Notes under the pieces: generated by a model
Database searches by the model: none
What the model saw: the letters and a program-made list of their open reading frames with translations, nothing else
Told to the model about the DNA's origin: nothing
In this document: positions 8,503 through 18,900 of the stretch, in pieces
How positions within the stretch are numbered: the first letter of the stretch is position 1
Layout of the letters: each line of letters begins with the position of its first letter
Program-made: the position numbers and the translations under genes
Origin: Betaproteobacteria bacterium TMED82
GTDB lineage: Bacteria > Pseudomonadota > Gammaproteobacteria > Burkholderiales > Burkholderiaceae_A
Direction: 5' to 3'
Length of the DNA: 64,000 nt
Assembly (NCBI GenBank): GCA_002170395.1
Contig: NHEJ01000004.1
Coordinates: forward strand, 333,685-397,684

Positions 8503-9987
8503 ATGTCAGGTCACAATCCAGGAGAAGCTAAGTTTGCTAAACAAACATCTAATTCCTCGGAAGAGGCATTAGTACTGATAAGAGATTTAATCGGTGGGTT
8601 TGAATTGAATAATCAAATTCTCAAACGTGATTTAAAGTTCTCAAGTCCGATTAGAAGTAGTTTGGTGAACGAAGTAGCTCACAAAAATAAATTACTGAAT
8701 CTAAAACTTAAGCTCTCCGAGTTACATCCGGCAGAGTTGGCGGTTGTTTTAGAGGGACTACCTTTAAAAGAAAGAGAATTAGTTTGGCATAATCTACAAA
8801 CTCGCCAGCAGAGCGAAGTTTTAATGGAATTAAGCCAGCCAGTTAGATCCTCTTTGATAGAAATGAGTACTTATGAAGAATTACTTTATGCTACGCAAAA
8901 CCTTGGTCTCGACGATTTAGCTTTTGTTGCAGATGATTTACCCTCTAACATTCTCAATAAAGTCCGAGAGGGTTTAACGGTTCAGGAAAGGGAACAGTTT
9001 AGAGTGGCTATGTTGTATCCACCGGATTCGATAGGAAGTCATATGGACTTCGAGACCACAACTATTCGTGATGATATATCCCTTGAAGTTGTACATCGAT
9101 TTTTACGACGACTAGAAAAATTACCCCCACACACAAACAAAATCTTTGTGATAGATCGAAATAACTTGTTGATTGGTAGTCTGTCTATTGAGTCTCTTTT
9201 AATAAGAAATCCAACGGAAATTGTAAAAAACGTCATGGACAAAGAAATTATCAGTTTTGGTGTGGATGAGAAGATAGAGATTCTGACAAAGTCTTTTGAA
9301 AGATATGACTTAATTTCTGCTCCGGTAGTAGATAACTCAGGGCGTTTAATTGGGAGAATAATCGCATCTGAGATAGTTGATATCATTCGCGAGGAAAATG
9401 ATTCAGAGGTTTTTGCTTCTGTGGGCCTATTTAATCAAGAGGATATTTTTGCCTCTGTATTCTCAGCTATAAAGAATAGATGGATTTGGTTAGCGATAAA
9501 CTTGATGACTGCTTTTCTCGCCTCAAGGATGATCGGTGTTTTTGAAGCAACCATTCAACAGGTTGTGGCATTGGCGGCGTTGACTCCAATTATTGCTGGA
9601 ATTGCGGGTAATTCTGGTAATCAAACTCTTACGTTGATTGTGCGTTCCATAGCACTGGGAATTATAAAAAATAATTCTATACCGAGACTACTCATTAAAG
9701 AGGTATCAATAGCGTTTATTAACGGTTCAGTTTGGGGTTTCGTTGCCGGTTTGGCCACGTGGATCATTTATTTTGGTAATGCTTATGCAATAAAGCTTGG
9801 TATTCTAATGATGATTTCCATAGTGCTGAACTTGATGTTAGGCGCATTGATCGCGGTTATAGTGCCGTTTTTTCTTAGGAGTTTAAGAAGAGATCCAGCT
9901 CTTGGGTCTTCCGTTCTATTAACTTTTGGCACGGATTCAATGGGATTTCTCATATTTTTAGGTCTATCGACTTTGGTATTTACCTAA
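8503..9987 (+). CDS. mgtE: MgtE-family magnesium transporter
   Basis: A 494-residue channel-type Mg2+ transporter. Order: a cytosolic MgtE N domain of helical repeats (about 70-170, including ELHPAELAVVLEGLP), paired CBS domains that sense Mg2+ (about 180-300), and a membrane domain from about 325 to the end. The first pore helix region carries PIIAGIAGNSGNQTLTL, with the family GNxGxQ motif at 369-374. The start is 6 bases after aroE and the 3' end overlaps the convergent moaC by 8 bases. The membrane part has about five helices, as in the family. No M-box riboswitch fits in the small upstream gap. Confidence 0.9.
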   Translation: MSGHNPGEAKFAKQTSNSSEEALVLIRDLIGGFELNNQILKRDLKFSSPIRSSLVNEVAHKNKLLNLKLKLSELHPAELAVVLEGLPLKERELVWHNLQTRQQSEVLMELSQPVRSSLIEMSTYEELLYATQNLGLDDLAFVADDLPSNILNKVREGLTVQEREQFRVAMLYPPDSIGSHMDFETTTIRDDISLEVVHRFLRRLEKLPPHTNKIFVIDRNNLLIGSLSIESLLIRNPTEIVKNVMDKEIISFGVDEKIEILTKSFERYDLISAPVVDNSGRLIGRIIASEIVDIIREENDSEVFASVGLFNQEDIFASVFSAIKNRWIWLAINLMTAFLASRMIGVFEATIQQVVALAALTPIIAGIAGNSGNQTLTLIVRSIALGIIKNNSIPRLLIKEVSIAFINGSVWGFVAGLATWIIYFGNAYAIKLGILMMISIVLNLMLGALIAVIVPFFLRSLRRDPALGSSVLLTFGTDSMGFLIFLGLSTLVFT

Positions 9988-10462
9988 CTTTTCTCTCCCA
10001 TTTGCCGGATTTTCCGCCGTCTTTTAATAATAACCCAATATCGGTAATTATCATGCCTCTATCGACGCTTTTCAACATATCGTAAATAGTAATCAAACCA
10101 ACTTGTGTTCCCACGAGCGATTCTATTTCTACACCCGTTTTTCCTAAAGATTCGACTTGCACTGTGCAAGCGATGGACGGTGGATAATCTACAAACTCAA
10201 ATGAAACGTCCACCCTAGAAATATTTATTAAATGACATAAAGGCACTAGATCGGGAGCTTTCTTGCAAGCTTGAATTGCGGCAATTCTAGCCACTGCAAT
10301 TACATCTCCTTTTTTGGAAGACTTATCTTTTACTAAATCTAAGGTTTTTTGTTGCATCAGTATTTTTCCGGAGGCAACAGCAATTCGCTTAGTTTCCGAT
10401 TTTTCACTGATATCTACCATATGTGCATTACCACTTGAATTAAAATGATTTAAATTAGACAT
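9980..10462 (-). CDS. moaC: Cyclic pyranopterin monophosphate synthase
   Basis: MoaC completes cyclic pyranopterin formation in molybdenum cofactor synthesis. At 160 residues it matches the family. By alignment to remembered E. coli MoaC, the active-site residues are retained: Lys in KKGDV, His in PLCH, the two Glu in GVEIES, and Lys in DMLKSV. The usual CHP reads CHL. The start at HFNSSGNAHMVDIS matches the family N-terminus. No other moa gene is in the window. It is divergent from the M48 protease, with only three bases between the two start codons. Confidence 0.94.
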   Translation of the reverse strand: MSNLNHFNSSGNAHMVDISEKSETKRIAVASGKILMQQKTLDLVKDKSSKKGDVIAVARIAAIQACKKAPDLVPLCHLINISRVDVSFEFVDYPPSIACTVQVESLGKTGVEIESLVGTQVGLITIYDMLKSVDRGMIITDIGLLLKDGGKSGKWERKVR

Positions 10463-10465
10463 TAG

Positions 10466-12025
10466 ATGGAACTTAATGGATTTATTATCTTGTTCATAAA
10501 AAAAATTGATACCTACTGTAAATTGGTCATTATTAGCTTAATAATATCAATTTATTTGATCCATTACCCTGCTATAGGTGGAAATTTACCAGAGCTTGGA
10601 GGCTCTGAAGGAAATGGATTGTCATTATTCGATGAGCACAAATTGGGAAAAAAAATTTTTACTGCCTTAAAATCATCTAATAATTTTCTAGACGCTCCGG
10701 AAATTGAGGACTATTTAACACAAATAATTCGAAGTTTCCTTGATAGCACAAAAATTTCGAGGGATAAAGACTTTAACTATCTCGAAAAGTACAACAAAGT
10801 ACGTCTCTTCCTTTTGATAAATGATTCCTTTAATGCTTTTGCTCTACCCGGGAATTATATTGGTGTGCATACTGGATTATTTGGTGGTGTGAGTACCAGG
10901 GGGGAGCTTTTAGCTGTATTGAGTCATGAATTAGCCCACCTGACCCAAAGACATATTTCAAGAAAATATGGTCAAAGAAAGGAAGCTTCTGGCGTAATGA
11001 TAGCGTCCGCGATCCTCTCTGCTATTGCGATGGCAGCCTCAGAAGGAGATGCAGCCCTCGGGATTATGTCCCTTGGTCAAACTCGAGCACTGCAAAAGCA
11101 ACTTACCTTCTCCAGGCAGGCTGAAAGAGAGGCTGATAGGATAGGAATGGGATTTTTAGAGGCCGTTGGAGTTGATAACCACTCTATGATTCGAATGCTT
11201 GAAACACTCCAGGAGAGATCTCTAAGTGGAGAGAACTCAGCAATTTCATGGCTCTCTACACACCCCCTGACTTACGAGCGCTTAGCAGATTTAAGAATGC
11301 GAAAAAACTTCGACGTATATCAGGATAAAAAAAAGAATAATTTTCAAATGGAAGATGAGATTTTCGAATGGTTACAGCTCCGTTTAAGAAGTGAAGTACA
11401 GTTAAATTCATTTTTCACACAGAGTATTTTTTCCAACGATTTTAGTAGTAAACGAGAAAAGGATCTTAATTCTGTTTATTTAAGTTATAAAAATCTATTA
11501 AGAACAATACACAAAAAAAATTACAAAGATGCAGAAAGAATAATCAAATCACTGAAAGATAAATACGATCTAATACGTGCCTATAATCGTATCCTCTATT
11601 ATTTAATAGTAGAAACAGAGGTAGAACTAAATTTAAAACAGAAATATTTTCAAAAAGCTCTAGAAACTATTGATTTAATAAACGGTCCCGCAAAAACAAC
11701 TTTTTTATACCGTACATTTACGAGACACAGAATTGAAGCTTTGTATGGATTAAAGAGAGTTGCGGAGTTGGAACAAGTTGCAAAAAAAATACTCAAAAAA
11801 GCGCCAGACGATACTTGGGTGTGGAAAAAGAGAGCCGCCTCGGCTTTCTCTGCAGGAAAAAAAGCAAAAGCATATTTATTTTTAGCTGAAGCAAATATCT
11901 CTGAGGGAAAACTCAAACAGGCACTAGAGCGGCTTAACCTGATCAGATCTATTCAGGGAGAACATCATGTATTCATGGCAAAAGTTGAAGTTAGAATTAA
12001 GCAGGTTCAAAACCAGCTGAAGTAA
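10466..12025 (+). CDS. Periplasmic M48 metalloprotease (BepA-like) with TPR-type C-terminus
   Basis: A 519-residue protein with an N-terminal hydrophobic export segment (about 20-35). The zinc site HELAH is at 154-158, with the third ligand in EREAD at 220-224. The last 200 residues are helical and TPR-like. BepA/YfgC proteins act in the periplasm on outer-membrane protein and LPS-assembly quality control. The chosen ATG places 19 mostly charged residues before the export helix, so a downstream TTG at 10523 is a possible alternative start. The gene is unpaired: moaC diverges on the left and the zinc-finger gene converges on the right. Confidence 0.87.
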   Translation: MELNGFIILFIKKIDTYCKLVIISLIISIYLIHYPAIGGNLPELGGSEGNGLSLFDEHKLGKKIFTALKSSNNFLDAPEIEDYLTQIIRSFLDSTKISRDKDFNYLEKYNKVRLFLLINDSFNAFALPGNYIGVHTGLFGGVSTRGELLAVLSHELAHLTQRHISRKYGQRKEASGVMIASAILSAIAMAASEGDAALGIMSLGQTRALQKQLTFSRQAEREADRIGMGFLEAVGVDNHSMIRMLETLQERSLSGENSAISWLSTHPLTYERLADLRMRKNFDVYQDKKKNNFQMEDEIFEWLQLRLRSEVQLNSFFTQSIFSNDFSSKREKDLNSVYLSYKNLLRTIHKKNYKDAERIIKSLKDKYDLIRAYNRILYYLIVETEVELNLKQKYFQKALETIDLINGPAKTTFLYRTFTRHRIEALYGLKRVAELEQVAKKILKKAPDDTWVWKKRAASAFSAGKKAKAYLFLAEANISEGKLKQALERLNLIRSIQGEHHVFMAKVEVRIKQVQNQLK

Positions 12026-12026
12026 T

Positions 12027-12197
12027 TTATTTATTTTCAAATTTATAGGTTGTTCCACAGTAAGGGCATTTTACGATTATATCTTTTTCAATATTTAAGT
12101 ACACTCTGGGGTGTTGATTCCAAGTATCAGTTTTTGAATTCGGACAAGTAACAATTTTTTCGTTAGAGTAAATTAAGTTATTTGGTTTTTCAATCAT
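12027..12197 (-). CDS. Small zinc-finger domain protein (CHCC type)
   Basis: A 56-residue frame reading ATG at 12197 to TAA at 12027. Zinc ligands fit the CHCC zinc-finger family: TCPN near residue 18, HPRVYL at 29-34, and CPYCGTTY at 44-51. Related small proteins include a subunit-like partner of NADH dehydrogenase in mitochondria (NDUFS6), but the bacterial role is unknown. It begins 12 bases after ilvE, so it is probably cotranscribed with it, a neighbourhood I recall from other betaproteobacteria. It is convergent with the M48 protease gene, one base apart. Confidence 0.85.
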   Translation of the reverse strand: MIEKPNNLIYSNEKIVTCPNSKTDTWNQHPRVYLNIEKDIIVKCPYCGTTYKFENK

Positions 12198-12209
12198 CGC
12201 ATAAATTCA

Positions 12210-13139
12210 TCATATGTAGGTCAACCAATTTTTATAATTATTATTTTTACCGTTTACTATTTCAAAAAAAAGATTTTGAAGAGAATGAGTGATTTTACCT
12301 TTACTACCGAAACCTATAACTCGGTCATCAATTTCTGAAATAGGAGTAATTTCAGCGGCCGTACCTGTAAAAAAAGCTTCATCTGCACAGTAAAGATCGT
12401 CTCTAGTAAGTCGCTTTTCAACCAAACTTAGATTCAACTCTTTTGAAATATGAAAAACTGTATCTCTCGTAATTCCGTCTAAACATGTTGAGAGATCTGT
12501 CGTATATAAAACGCCTTTTTTAACAATAAAAATATTTTCACCCGCTCCCTCCGATACATACCCATCTGTATCAAGCAAAAGAGCCTCGTCATAACCATGC
12601 CTGGCAACTTCTTGGTGAGCAAGAATAGAATTGATGTAGTAACCGCAAGCTTTGGCTCTGACTAATGACGAGTTAACATGGTGTCTAGTAAAGGATGAGG
12701 TTTTTACTCTGATACCTTTCTCTAAACCCTCATCTCCCAAATATGTTCCCCATGGCCAAGCAGCTATAGAGACATTTACAGAACAGCCATCAGTACTTAA
12801 ACCCATCGATTCCGAACCATAAAAGACTATCGGTCTGATGTAGCAGGCAGTAAGAAAATTCTTTTTTATAAGATTACAGATTTCGTGTTCAATTTTTTCT
12901 TGAGAATACGGTATTACCATTTCGAAAATTTTCGCAGAGTCAAATAATCTTCTTATATGATCAGTTAATCTAAAAACTGCACCGCCTTCCGCAATTTTAT
13001 AACACCTTATCCCCTCAAAAACACCCATGCCATAGTGTAGTGTATGAGTCAAAACATGAATCTTCGCGTCTTTCCAGTCGACTAACTCGTTGTTCATCCA
13101 TATTAACCCCTCAAGTTTTGACATCGCAACGCCGCTCAT
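12210..13139 (-). CDS. ilvE: Branched-chain amino acid aminotransferase
   Basis: A fold-type IV PLP enzyme that transaminates the keto acids of Val, Leu and Ile. At 309 residues it matches E. coli IlvE. The PLP lysine is K163 in RAKACGYYINS, with the downstream signature HGYDEALLLD and the phosphate-binding GYVSEGAGENIF at 193-204. FEGIRCY at 41-47 is the family substrate loop. It lies between glnE and the zinc-finger gene on the minus strand, with an 84-base gap to glnE that could hold its own promoter. An AAGG sequence precedes the ATG. Confidence 0.95.
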   Translation of the reverse strand: MSGVAMSKLEGLIWMNNELVDWKDAKIHVLTHTLHYGMGVFEGIRCYKIAEGGAVFRLTDHIRRLFDSAKIFEMVIPYSQEKIEHEICNLIKKNFLTACYIRPIVFYGSESMGLSTDGCSVNVSIAAWPWGTYLGDEGLEKGIRVKTSSFTRHHVNSSLVRAKACGYYINSILAHQEVARHGYDEALLLDTDGYVSEGAGENIFIVKKGVLYTTDLSTCLDGITRDTVFHISKELNLSLVEKRLTRDDLYCADEAFFTGTAAEITPISEIDDRVIGFGSKGKITHSLQNLFFEIVNGKNNNYKNWLTYI

Positions 13140-13223
13140 ATTTAACCTTCAATAAATAATAGTTTTTAATTTTAGCCTAACATGACTCACTAAAGTAACG
13201 AAGTTGTAACAGAATTTAGGAAT

Positions 13224-15893
13224 TTAGGGAAATGGGGATACAGACCTTATTTCGCTGATTGTCCTTATATTTTTAGGGGCTTGCGAAAACACGAAATCCC
13301 ATAACTCTTTAGTAATCTTCCTGTCATGACTAAAGTCCTTTTCCACAAAAAGGTTGTAATTTCCAGTTAATCTCAGACGGTGTTGAGCTATTCTATATTT
13401 GGAGTATGTTTTGATTACTTTGTGTGTAAGTTCTTTAGGCAACAATTTTTTCTCGGACATTAAATTTAAAAGCGCAATATTACCAATATTTTTTTTCAAT
13501 TCTTGAACCTCATGTCCGTGACAGAGTACCAGCGCTTGAACTGAAAACTCAATATCAACCATACCTCCAGCAGTTGTTTTTATATTAATAGGTTCTTTTG
13601 AAAACTTGTTTTCGTCGATTACTCGATTCCTCATAGCATATACTTCTTCCAATAATTCTGAAGCAGATCTCTTTTTTGAAATAACTTTATTTCGAATCGA
13701 TTCAAACAATTTTCCTATTTCTGGGTCCCCCCCACAAAATCTTGCTCTGGTAATAGCTTGATGCTCCCAAACCCAAGCCTTATGGTTTTGATAATCTTCA
13801 AAACCTTCAATCGATGTTACCAATAACCCAGCTGTTCCATTAGGTCTTATTCTAGTATCTACCGTAAAAAGATTGCCCGCGGCAGTTTTTGCTGAGAGCC
13901 ACGATATAAATCTTTTAATAATTTTAATTAAAATAGGTTGGTCCTCCTGACTAACATCTTTTGTTAAAAATATTAAATCTAAATCAGAAGCAAAACCAAG
14001 TTCTCTCCCACCTAATTTTCCATATGCTACAACAGCTAAATTTGTTTTTAAATGTTGAGCATCAATACTTTTAAAAGCTAGATTGAGCGTCTCCGCTAAT
14101 ACTATTTCCGCCAACTCAGAAAGTTGATCAGAAAGTTCCTCTATAGTCCATAGTTTCTGCAAATCTTGAATTAACAACCGAAATAAGTAATTGTGATGAA
14201 AGTCTCTTATGAAGTTCAGCTTGCCCTCCTCATTTTTTGGGAAACTGATCTCTAAGTTACTTAACTCATTTTTCAATTCAACAGTAATTTTTGAAAAATC
14301 AATTTTTTTTAATATTGAGTCTTCCCTTAAAAGCTGATCTAGAATCGAAGGGTATCTTTTTATATAATTACCTGCCCAAGAGGAAATCTTAACAATTTCT
14401 GATATTTTTGCGATGATTTCTGGATAGGTCTCCAATAGAGATAAATAAGATTGCCTCCCCTTCACAGAAGATATCAGCGCGGAAAAATATTTTATGATGT
14501 CTTGATCGTCAAATTTTTCCGCTATTAGGTTTTGCAAATTAGCAATTCTAATCATAGATATATTTCTATCCTCATGACTACTACCATCACCGCCTAATAT
14601 TTCACTCTTTTTAAGCCCAAAAGATTTATTAAAAAAACCACTTATTTCCTTTTTAAAAAATTTAAGTTCATCCACCAATTCTCTTTCGTTTTTAAAGTTA
14701 AGGGATAGTGCGATAAAGTTAGCGAAATTAGTATTAGACTCGAATTGGTGCGTTTGTCGATTCCCGTAGTATTGCAATCTATGTTCAACTTGTCTGTACA
14801 ATTTATAAGCTGCGTCGATCTTTTCTCTCTCTTTTCTGGAAAATATATCCATTTTTGAAACTTCTTCTATTGCTGATAGTGTAGAAGGTGTCTGAAGGAA
14901 TTTATAATTACCACCGCGTATTAGTTGATGCAGTTGTACTAATAATTCAATATCCCTAATTCCGCCATCATCAAGCTTTACGTTAAATGACCAGCTTTTC
15001 CTATTTTTATTTCTTGATTTGGTTTTGTGATGAGATTTTATTTTTCTACTTAATTTTTTCAAACTATCAACAATATTGAAGTCGAGGTATGGTCGATAAA
15101 CAAAGGCATTTTTTACATTCTCAAATTTAGAGATGCTTTCTTGAAATTCATCATTATTTTTTAAGATTGGCTCATTAATAACTCTTGCCTTTACCCAAGC
15201 AAACCTTTCCCAGTTTTGAGCATTATTTTTAAAGTATTTGTTTAAGGTATTTAGAGAGTAAATCATAGGCCCGGTAGCCCCATAAGGTTTTAATCTAATG
15301 TCAACTCTATAACATATCCCGTTTTCCGTGATACGACTAAGTATATGTATTGTTTGGCGAACAACTTTGTCAGCTAATGTATAATAAGAATTTATTTCTT
15401 TAAAATCCTCATCCTTAAGATTTGGGTCACTCAAAAAAATCAAATCTATATCTGAGGATGGATTTAATTCTCCTCCTCCTAGTTTTCCCATAGCCACAAT
15501 GAAAAGCTCAAAATGTTTAATATTTAAAGTTGGAAATAATTCTCTTTTATTTTTGTAAATGAGATTAAAAATACTATATTTATAAGCTAGTTGAGTGCAG
15601 ACCTCAGCGAGCGCCGATAAGCTGTTAAGATTTTCCTTTAAGTTTGATAATCCGTTTATATCCCTATGAATAATAGACAAAAGACATGAGTTTTTATATT
15701 CTCTAATTGTGTTGATAAAAAGAGTGAGTTGTTGATTATCTAAATCTTTCCAATTCTTTTCCAGGTGACTAATCAAAGTTTTTTTGGTGATTTCTTGATT
15801 AGGATTTAGAATCAAGGAATTGCTAAAAACATTATGGTAATAGTTTTTTAACCAAGGTGCATAAGTCAAGGCATTTTGAAATCTAGAATCCAT
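13224..15893 (-). CDS. glnE: Bifunctional glutamine synthetase adenylyltransferase/adenylyl-removing enzyme
   Basis: GlnE attaches and removes AMP on glutamine synthetase in response to nitrogen status. Both nucleotidyltransferase domains are present. The N-terminal adenylyl-removing domain has GKLGGGELNPSSDIDLIF around residues 136-153, and the C-terminal adenylylating domain has GKLGGRELGFASDLDLIF near residue 630. Each is followed by its partner acidic motif (GGIRDIELLVQ, GGMVDIEFSVQ). At 889 residues it is slightly shorter than the usual 920-950 but not broken. It is divergent from yhdP, and the glnE/yhdP/nit/tldD neighbourhood is typical of betaproteobacteria. Confidence 0.95.
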   Translation of the reverse strand: MDSRFQNALTYAPWLKNYYHNVFSNSLILNPNQEITKKTLISHLEKNWKDLDNQQLTLFINTIREYKNSCLLSIIHRDINGLSNLKENLNSLSALAEVCTQLAYKYSIFNLIYKNKRELFPTLNIKHFELFIVAMGKLGGGELNPSSDIDLIFLSDPNLKDEDFKEINSYYTLADKVVRQTIHILSRITENGICYRVDIRLKPYGATGPMIYSLNTLNKYFKNNAQNWERFAWVKARVINEPILKNNDEFQESISKFENVKNAFVYRPYLDFNIVDSLKKLSRKIKSHHKTKSRNKNRKSWSFNVKLDDGGIRDIELLVQLHQLIRGGNYKFLQTPSTLSAIEEVSKMDIFSRKEREKIDAAYKLYRQVEHRLQYYGNRQTHQFESNTNFANFIALSLNFKNERELVDELKFFKKEISGFFNKSFGLKKSEILGGDGSSHEDRNISMIRIANLQNLIAEKFDDQDIIKYFSALISSVKGRQSYLSLLETYPEIIAKISEIVKISSWAGNYIKRYPSILDQLLREDSILKKIDFSKITVELKNELSNLEISFPKNEEGKLNFIRDFHHNYLFRLLIQDLQKLWTIEELSDQLSELAEIVLAETLNLAFKSIDAQHLKTNLAVVAYGKLGGRELGFASDLDLIFLTKDVSQEDQPILIKIIKRFISWLSAKTAAGNLFTVDTRIRPNGTAGLLVTSIEGFEDYQNHKAWVWEHQAITRARFCGGDPEIGKLFESIRNKVISKKRSASELLEEVYAMRNRVIDENKFSKEPINIKTTAGGMVDIEFSVQALVLCHGHEVQELKKNIGNIALLNLMSEKKLLPKELTHKVIKTYSKYRIAQHRLRLTGNYNLFVEKDFSHDRKITKELWDFVFSQAPKNIRTISEIRSVSPFP

Positions 15894-15976
15894 TGTTTAT
15901 ATGAGTTTGTTGGCGAATATTAGCAAAGTTTAATTAAACCCTATTTTTTATACATTATGAATAGAAATTTAATACT

Positions 15977-18900
15977 GTGCAAAATACATTAAAGGTTCTC
16001 GCAAAGCTAGTATTGAGTGGTGTAATCTTCTTTTTCGTATTAGCTTCAGTAGCTCTGGGTTCAACTATACTATGGTTGGGTCCAGAGGTCGAAAAATTTC
16101 TAAATAATTCCGTAAAGCTAAACTCAGTAATTCCAAAAACTTTAAGAAAAAGCCATTCTCTAAAATTGGAAAATGCTAAGTTAAACTGGAATAAATGGTT
16201 ATTACCAAGTATTGAAATAGATTCTGTATCTATAAAAAATTTGTCGGGTTCAGAGATACTTTTTGAGGGGTTAGAAGCTCAACCTGGTTTTTTAGCAATA
16301 GCGGCTATTTTTGAACGTAAATTTACCCTCGATGATGTCGTAGTGTCGAAATTGACAGTTGATGTTGATGTCATAAGAAGTTTAAGGAGTAGTTTTCTTA
16401 AAAGTAATATTCTTCAAATCAACTCATCAGATAATATGGCGTGGTTTAGGTCAATTAAGTATGAGGGTCGATTACAGGTAGATGAAGTCGCTATAGTTTT
16501 TAAGGAAAATACAAAAGGTTCCTTATCAAGGACGCTAGAATTTGACTTATTAAATCTTTTTGCAGACGACGAGTATTTGAGTTTAAGTTTACAAAACTTA
16601 AATTTGAAAGATTTAAGACACTTATATTCCTACAATATCCCCTCCGCTGTTAATAATTTTGATGTTGGCGGTAAAGTGCGGTCTGCAGAACTTCAATTCC
16701 CAATCAAGCATCTAGAAGGTTTTATTACAGGAAAAATTGAGTTCTTAGAAATAGCCGAGTTTTCCGCTTCATTTGAAGATGTATCGTACGAAGAGAATAT
16801 AAAAATGATTAAAATTTCTCCTCTGAAGGGTCGTTTATTTAATGTAAAGAATTCTATTTTCCTAGAATTTAAAGGAGAAGAAGTTACTTTTTCTGCAGAA
16901 AATTACATAGCGGGAAGTCATGCATATTTTTCAGAATTATTTGGGGTTTTGGAGATATCTAATTTTAAGATTGAAGACTTTTTATTGAAGGAGATTACTA
17001 CTAAATTCATAAAACTTAGAAACTTAGAGGCGAAAAATCCTGTTTTTAAAATAAATGCCTCTGGCGAGTGGTATGAGCAAAATAGTATAAGTCAATTAGT
17101 GGACATAACAGGAACTTTATCAGTATTCTCGCCCGAGGCAATAGGTCCATACTTACCAAAAGCCATGGGACCACGAACTAGGGGTTGGATTACAAGAAGT
17201 ATTAAAATCGGTGACGAACTTAGGGGAAACTTTGAAGTGAAAGGTGATGTAACAGAGAACGCCTCTAAATCTATTCGGGATAATTTAACTTTCGCAATGA
17301 AGTTTTTTCCCGAAAATTTACACTTGAAATTCTCAAAAAAGTGGCCGGTTATTAATAACGTCCAAGGAATAGTAAAAATAGAGGGTAATTCTTTAGTACT
17401 GTCAGGGTTAACTGGGGATTTTTTGGGGAATAAGGTGGTAGGGGTTGACGGAGAAATACCAGATATATTTTCCACGATTCCAATTTTAAATTTGCGAGGA
17501 AACATTGAGGGAAAACTTCAAAATTTAGTCAATATTTCGAATAATTCGCCTGTAAATCGATGGCTTGGTAACCTCACTGAGACTGTCTTGGCCTCAGGGG
17601 AATCGGATTTAAAACTCGATATCAAACTCAATCTTTTGAACTTGAGGAAAAGTAATGTTAAGGCGGAACTTAGGTTTTACGATAATTCACTTTCATTCTC
17701 CGAAAACTCTCCTGAGATGACAAAAGTTGAAGGGGTGCTTTCAATCGTTCAGAAAAGAATTTCTCATGCTGACTTAAAAGGTGAACTTTTGGGTGGAGCA
17801 GTAGAGATAGTAAATGCAAAAGCTAATGGAAAAAATTTACCAATTTCTTTTCGAGCATCCGGAGAATTGCATATTCGTGAATTAAGACGATGGTTGAGCT
17901 CTTCAAAGAGATATGATGATGATAAGTTTATTCATGGTAAGACCGATTACGATTTGTTAATAAGTGGAACTACAGAAAAGATCACGGTGAGTGGAGGTTC
18001 TAATCTTATGGGCGTAGCTATCAATGCACCTGGATCATTTGCTAAAAATTTAAAATCAACCAGGGAGGTAAAATTAAGTTTTGGACATAAAAGAAAAACT
18101 TCTGGTATCACCAGTTTAGTTCAGGATCTATCAATAATCATTCCAGATTACTCTCTAGAATTTATGGTTTTCAGAAAAATAGTTGTTGATGCAGGGTCCA
18201 GAATGTACAAATCGAGCGGAAGCACAAAGTATTCGCTAAGAGTTGGTGGCAGCCCTAAAAAGGATATCTCTAAGGAAAAAATTGTTTCTCAAGCATCAAA
18301 CATCATAGATTTAAAGTTATTTAAAGCTGATGTTAAGGAGTGGGTAAACGTACTACTTTCTCAACAAAACTCTTTTGATGGGGTTTTAAATAATAAGGAG
18401 AGTTTAGGTTCCACTGAGATAAAATTAAGAATTCAAGAAATAACGTGCGATAAATATAATTTTTCGGATGCAAATGGCATTTTTTTTGGTGATGCCAGCG
18501 GTTGGTCGGGAGATTTTGATGCTGTAGAAATTGGAGGTTTTTTAAATTGGTTTGCGGGGGACAGGAAGTTTGAAATTAAATTAGCTAGGCTGCATCTTAA
18601 GCCTTCGGAAGATGAGAAGCAGAAATTAAGAAATGCCATTAATGTTTTTGACAAACTAAAGTTTGATGATGTCGTTAATGTAACGGTTGAGGTTGAGGAT
18701 TTTAGAAGGGCCAGCAAGCACTTCGGTAGAATGGAGCTTGATGTTAGTTATTTAAACGATAATGAATATTGGAAAATAAATAGGCTAATGATCCTCTCAA
18801 AAAATACCAGACTAGATGCTAGTGGGTTGTGGAAAAAAAACAAACCAGAAAGTAAACCTAGGGATTTAACGGATCTCTCTAATAAGAGCCAATGGAATAC

